Source: CAYZJB01 sp964478735
Lineage (GTDB): Bacteria > CLD3 > SB21
Length of the DNA: 64,000 bases
Assembly (NCBI GenBank): GCA_964478735.1
Contig: CAYZJB010000007.1
Coordinates: 1 to 64,000, forward strand
Reading direction: 5' to 3'
Shown piece by piece: positions 61,242 to 64,000 of this stretch. The translations under genes were made by a program, and so were the position numbers. Under the pieces are notes generated by a model. The model made no database searches, was not told the origin of the DNA, and saw only the letters and a list, made by a program, of their open reading frames with translations. Positions within the stretch are counted from its first letter, which is position 1; the number at the start of each line of letters is the position of its first letter.

Positions 61242-61768
61242 CGATTCGGATTGGAATTCTAACGGTCAGTGACCGGGCCAGTGCGGGACTTTATGACGAC
61301 ATTTCCGGAGAAGCGATTCGTTCCGCGCTCACGGAATACCTTTCCTCACCGTGGGAAGCCGTGTACCGCATCATTCCCGACGATCAAAATGTGATTGAAG
61401 ACGAGTTGCGCCGTATGGCTGACGTTGAAAACTGTTGCCTGATCGTCACGACGGGCGGGACGGGACCGGCGATCCGCGACGTAACGCCGGAAGCAACGGA
61501 AGCGGTGTGCGAAAAAATGCTTCACGGTTTCGGTGAACGGATGCGAAGCGTCTCACTCCAGTTTGTGCCTACCGCCATTTTATCAAGGCAAACGGCCGGT
61601 ATCCGTGGGAAATCCTTGATCATCAATCTACCGGGTAAACCGAAGTCGATCCGGCAATGCCTCGATGCCGTTTTTCCGGCTGTGCCTTATTGTATCGACC
61701 TGATTGGCGGTCCGTATCTGGAGTGTAATGAGGAGAGAGTAAAAGCTTTTCGCCCGGCTCAGAAATAG
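61238..61768 (+). CDS. mogA: Molybdopterin adenylyltransferase (MogA/MoaB)
   Basis: The 176-residue protein has IRIGILTVSDRASAGLYDDI (residues 3-22), the MPT-binding motif IVTTGGTGPAIRDVTPEAT (about 68-86) and the C-terminal IINLPGKPKSIRQCLDAVFP. It adenylates molybdopterin during molybdenum-cofactor synthesis. It overlaps the ArsC-like gene by 4 bp and meets the convergent barrel gene by 10 bp. No other moa or moe gene is in the window. Confidence 0.9.
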   Translation: MTIRIGILTVSDRASAGLYDDISGEAIRSALTEYLSSPWEAVYRIIPDDQNVIEDELRRMADVENCCLIVTTGGTGPAIRDVTPEATEAVCEKMLHGFGERMRSVSLQFVPTAILSRQTAGIRGKSLIINLPGKPKSIRQCLDAVFPAVPYCIDLIGGPYLECNEERVKAFRPAQK

Positions 61769-63003
61769 CCCTTCAGGCCCATCGACAGCGAAAAACGTTT
61801 GAGAGTCAGCAATCCCTCGAGGTTATTGGTTGCCACGTCAAAGCGGATATGCGTCCAGTAGAATCCAACTCCGCCGGACCAGTTAAAACCGCGGTTGTCC
61901 CCGCCGATTGAGAAACCGGAGCGCCAGGCAATTCGGTACTGGGGCCGGTATTCCATACCGATGGCCGCGCGGGGTGTGCTCTCCCCTTTCACATCGTTAA
62001 TAAAATACTCGATGTCCCCCGCAAGCAACAGTTCCGCACCGGCACGATATCCCACTCCCGCACGAACAATCGATGGTAACGATCGGGTAAATGATTTTCC
62101 CTTTGTCACCGTGTCTTCGGTTTCAAGGTCGTCTTCGAGATTGATGATCCCGTCTGTTGCGACCGTATAACTGCCCTGAGAACGTTTTGTCTTTTTCGTC
62201 CATGAAATGCCGCTGAAAAGATTGTGAAGCGTGAGCCCCGCACTCCACTTTTCATCGATTTCCGCAAGGAGCCCGACATCGAAACTTGCACCACCGCCTC
62301 CCTGCGATTCCAGAATGTCGTAGGCACCGGATGAAATGAGACTGTCGGATTGCTGGATTCGTGCATCAAGGCGTCTCGAGTGAACATGCGTAAGGCCGCT
62401 ATAGTAACGCAGCGTGCCGCCGATGGATAGATCGTGCCAGGCCAGCGGTATCCATTTTTTAAGTGACTGCCCCGCACTGAGACCGGTCGAAAAAAGTACG
62501 TCGCCTTGTACATTTCCGTTCGGCGTGACCGTTTTCTCTCCCACTACAAAATCGTTGAGCAGAACGTCAACCATTTCTCTCGGAATTTCCGAGTTGCCGG
62601 TGCTCGAAAACGTAAAGTCGACACTCATCTGCTTAAATTGAACGCTCAGAGCCCTAGCCGCTGCATCGCCGGTCGCGGCAAACCGATCCTCACCCTTAAA
62701 AAGCTTCAGGATGTCCTTTTTATCCTCTTCATCCCAGACACCGCCATTGTACTTGTTATACTGAGGAATACTGAAAATATTATTACCGACGCGAAACCCG
62801 AAAGAAGCAAAATTAATCACCCATTTACCGGGATTACGAGATGCAATTCCGAGCGCTGCGGGATTCCAAAGACCCGCTTCCGTATTCTCCGCGACAGCTA
62901 CCTGCGCACGAGCCATTCCGACCGCGCGGGCATCCTCCTCGCCTCCGGCAATCCCTTTGAAGGCACATAAAAGACTCACCAGAAGAACAATCACCGTACG
63001 CAT
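61759..63003 (-). CDS. PorV/PorQ-like outer-membrane beta-barrel protein
   Basis: The 414-residue protein has a signal peptide (MRTVIVLLVSLLCAFKGIAG), then EEDARAVGMARAQVAVAENT and EAGLWNPAALG, the typical start of PorV/UPF0164-like barrels (ARxxGMGxAxxAxxxxxxxxxxNPAGLA). Alternating beta-strand segments continue to the C-terminal FSLMS-like strand SLSMGLKGYF ending in Phe. PorV relatives are part of or assist type IX secretion. This could relate to the subtilase with a T9SS-like tail nearby. Confidence 0.75.
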   Translation of the reverse strand: MRTVIVLLVSLLCAFKGIAGGEEDARAVGMARAQVAVAENTEAGLWNPAALGIASRNPGKWVINFASFGFRVGNNIFSIPQYNKYNGGVWDEEDKKDILKLFKGEDRFAATGDAAARALSVQFKQMSVDFTFSSTGNSEIPREMVDVLLNDFVVGEKTVTPNGNVQGDVLFSTGLSAGQSLKKWIPLAWHDLSIGGTLRYYSGLTHVHSRRLDARIQQSDSLISSGAYDILESQGGGGASFDVGLLAEIDEKWSAGLTLHNLFSGISWTKKTKRSQGSYTVATDGIINLEDDLETEDTVTKGKSFTRSLPSIVRAGVGYRAGAELLLAGDIEYFINDVKGESTPRAAIGMEYRPQYRIAWRSGFSIGGDNRGFNWSGGVGFYWTHIRFDVATNNLEGLLTLKRFSLSMGLKGYF

Positions 63004-63004
63004 A

Positions 63005-64000
63005 TCAGTCCCTCAACGCTTCATCGACTAGAAGTTCCAACTCAATATGGCTTACGATCCGTGCAAAATCATTCGACGTCACGCGCACGACGCCATTCGT
63101 TGTCAGCAGTTGTACCTGCAATCCCCGATATTTCTTCCGGAAGGTTTCCGTTTTAAAGAGTTTATTAAATGAGCTATCCGGTAACACATAGTCCAGATCG
63201 ACCACATTGGGTTGGATGACGACCCCGGAGACATTGGTCTGGCCCTTGTCGATAATAATCGCCGAAGAATCCGGAAACAAAAACGTCGTGTCCGGTTTGA
63301 GGACCGTATAGAACGAATCTTCGTTGGCGATGTTATTCACTAAGAATCGGACCGCAATGGGAACCGGAAACGCGTTCGTTACCGTACCGCGGATCCTAAA
63401 CTGTTTGATGTTATCGCGGAAGAGATCCTCGATATCCTGGCTGAGATCCAGTTCATTCGGCTTGGATCGGATAATGTTACGTGTCGGTGCATTCGGTAGG
63501 CTAAATACCAATGGTGCCCTCAGGAAAACTCTGAAGGACAGCGAGTCTTCTTTAACAATGGCGCCGCGCGTCACATTATCTCCCACCGTTGCGGTACCGC
63601 TCAGTTTGATTGAATCGGGCAGCAGGCTCACCACGGCCGCTACGTCGGCATATTGTGAAATGGGTGTTCGTATGGTATCCCGTTGAACCGTTCCGCCGGT
63701 ATACGGTCTCAGATTTCCGGTCAACGTCGTGCTCCGGCTGGCTCCGGATTTCTTTTTGCCGGTAATCAAAATATCCAGGACCGTCGGGAATGGAATGCGG
63801 TGTTCCGCGTAGACCTCAAAATACGCCTGTGAGAGATTGATGGTATCGATTTTACCTATGTCGAGGGTCTCCGATCGTTCGTCCAGCGTCAATTCTTCCT
63901 GAGTGATCAATCCACTGAGCCGGTTGAAAAAGAGAGTATCGAGTGTCACGTTAGCCTTCACGCCGGCACCGTTGCTGATCGTATTCGACGGACTCGCCGA
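63005..64000 (-). CDS. Hypothetical secreted or surface protein (5' end beyond the window)
   Basis: The frame is open to the right edge, so at least 332 residues are seen and the N-terminus is missing. It is made of beta-rich segments with many Asn/Thr/Ser residues, e.g. SGTATVGDNVTRGAIVKED and LDLSQDIEDLFRDNIKQFRI. I recognise no domain. It stops 1 bp before the start of the PorV-like gene, so it is probably cotranscribed and may be another cell-envelope component. Only a fragment, so function cannot be judged. Confidence 0.7.
   Translation of the reverse strand, partial: SASPSNTISNGAGVKANVTLDTLFFNRLSGLITQEELTLDERSETLDIGKIDTINLSQAYFEVYAEHRIPFPTVLDILITGKKKSGASRSTTLTGNLRPYTGGTVQRDTIRTPISQYADVAAVVSLLPDSIKLSGTATVGDNVTRGAIVKEDSLSFRVFLRAPLVFSLPNAPTRNIIRSKPNELDLSQDIEDLFRDNIKQFRIRGTVTNAFPVPIAVRFLVNNIANEDSFYTVLKPDTTFLFPDSSAIIIDKGQTNVSGVVIQPNVVDLDYVLPDSSFNKLFKTETFRKKYRGLQVQLLTTNGVVRVTSNDFARIVSHIELELLVDEALRD

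Overview
The window looks like a contig from an uncultured, Gram-negative bacterium of the FCB (Fibrobacteres-Chlorobi-Bacteroidetes) group, close to Ignavibacteria, Calditrichota or KSB1. This is inferred from a TonB-dependent receptor with a carboxypeptidase-regulatory N-terminus, a subtilase ending in a T9SS-style sorting tail, a PorV-like outer-membrane barrel, a DUF5683-like protein and the general style of RpoB/RpoC. I cannot assign a genus. A run of exactly 100 Ns (36778-36877) marks a scaffold join, so this is probably a metagenome assembly. Base composition is even, and I see no prophage, CRISPR array or complete insertion sequence.

Layout. 1-11.6 kb: the classic tuf - tRNA-Trp - secE - nusG - rplKAJL - rpoBC block, closed by a strong intrinsic terminator. 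11.7-12.4 kb: a small membrane-anchored lytic-transglycosylase-like protein. 12.5-16.9 kb (minus): a four-gene operon of an ATP-grasp ligase, a circularly permuted ATP-grasp protein with a lysine-rich tail, a GCS2-type carboxylate-amine ligase and PspA. I consider this the best candidate for an undescribed system. 17.0-26.7 kb: tRNA-Thr, then a long minus-strand directon reading sucC, add, xerD-like, histidine kinase, DUF5683-like, membrane glycosyltransferase, methyltransferase, parA, parB. 26.8-28.3 kb: a TetR regulator and an alpha/beta hydrolase sharing matching palindromic operators. 28.4-35.0 kb (minus): a symporter / D-amino-acid aldolase-type / GMC oxidoreductase operon and a TonB receptor. 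35.3-40.2 kb: two small membrane ORFs, then a 2-oxoacid:ferredoxin oxidoreductase operon with a hydrogenase-maturation-protease homologue and a CoA-transferase.

40.4-43.2 kb (plus): YggS, a DivIVA-like coiled coil, a 61-residue protein that duplicates the tail of that DivIVA protein, purine nucleoside phosphorylase and DUF2905. 43.2-51.4 kb: ggt (minus), hlyIII, a 111-bp MITE-like element, an unknown membrane protein, dapD, then rlmN - DUF5678-like - dsbD - tlpA on the minus strand. 51.4-59.6 kb (plus): a lipoprotein and a signalling operon (Ser/Thr kinase with PEGA repeats, duplicated-repeat lipoprotein, FHA-GAF-adenylate cyclase), followed by an isopropylmalate-synthase-like enzyme and the subtilase. 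59.6-64 kb: cysteine desulfurase, an ArsC/Spx-like protein, MogA, a PorV-like barrel and a truncated surface protein.

Regulation. Many promoters can be read by eye as TTGnnn - 17 bp - TATAAT-like, with TATATT recurring as the -10. In three places (tetR, a 123-aa ORF, a lipoprotein) the predicted transcription start falls on the start codon and no ribosome binding site is visible, suggesting leaderless mRNAs. All functional calls come from reading translated sequence and motifs; no database search was run.
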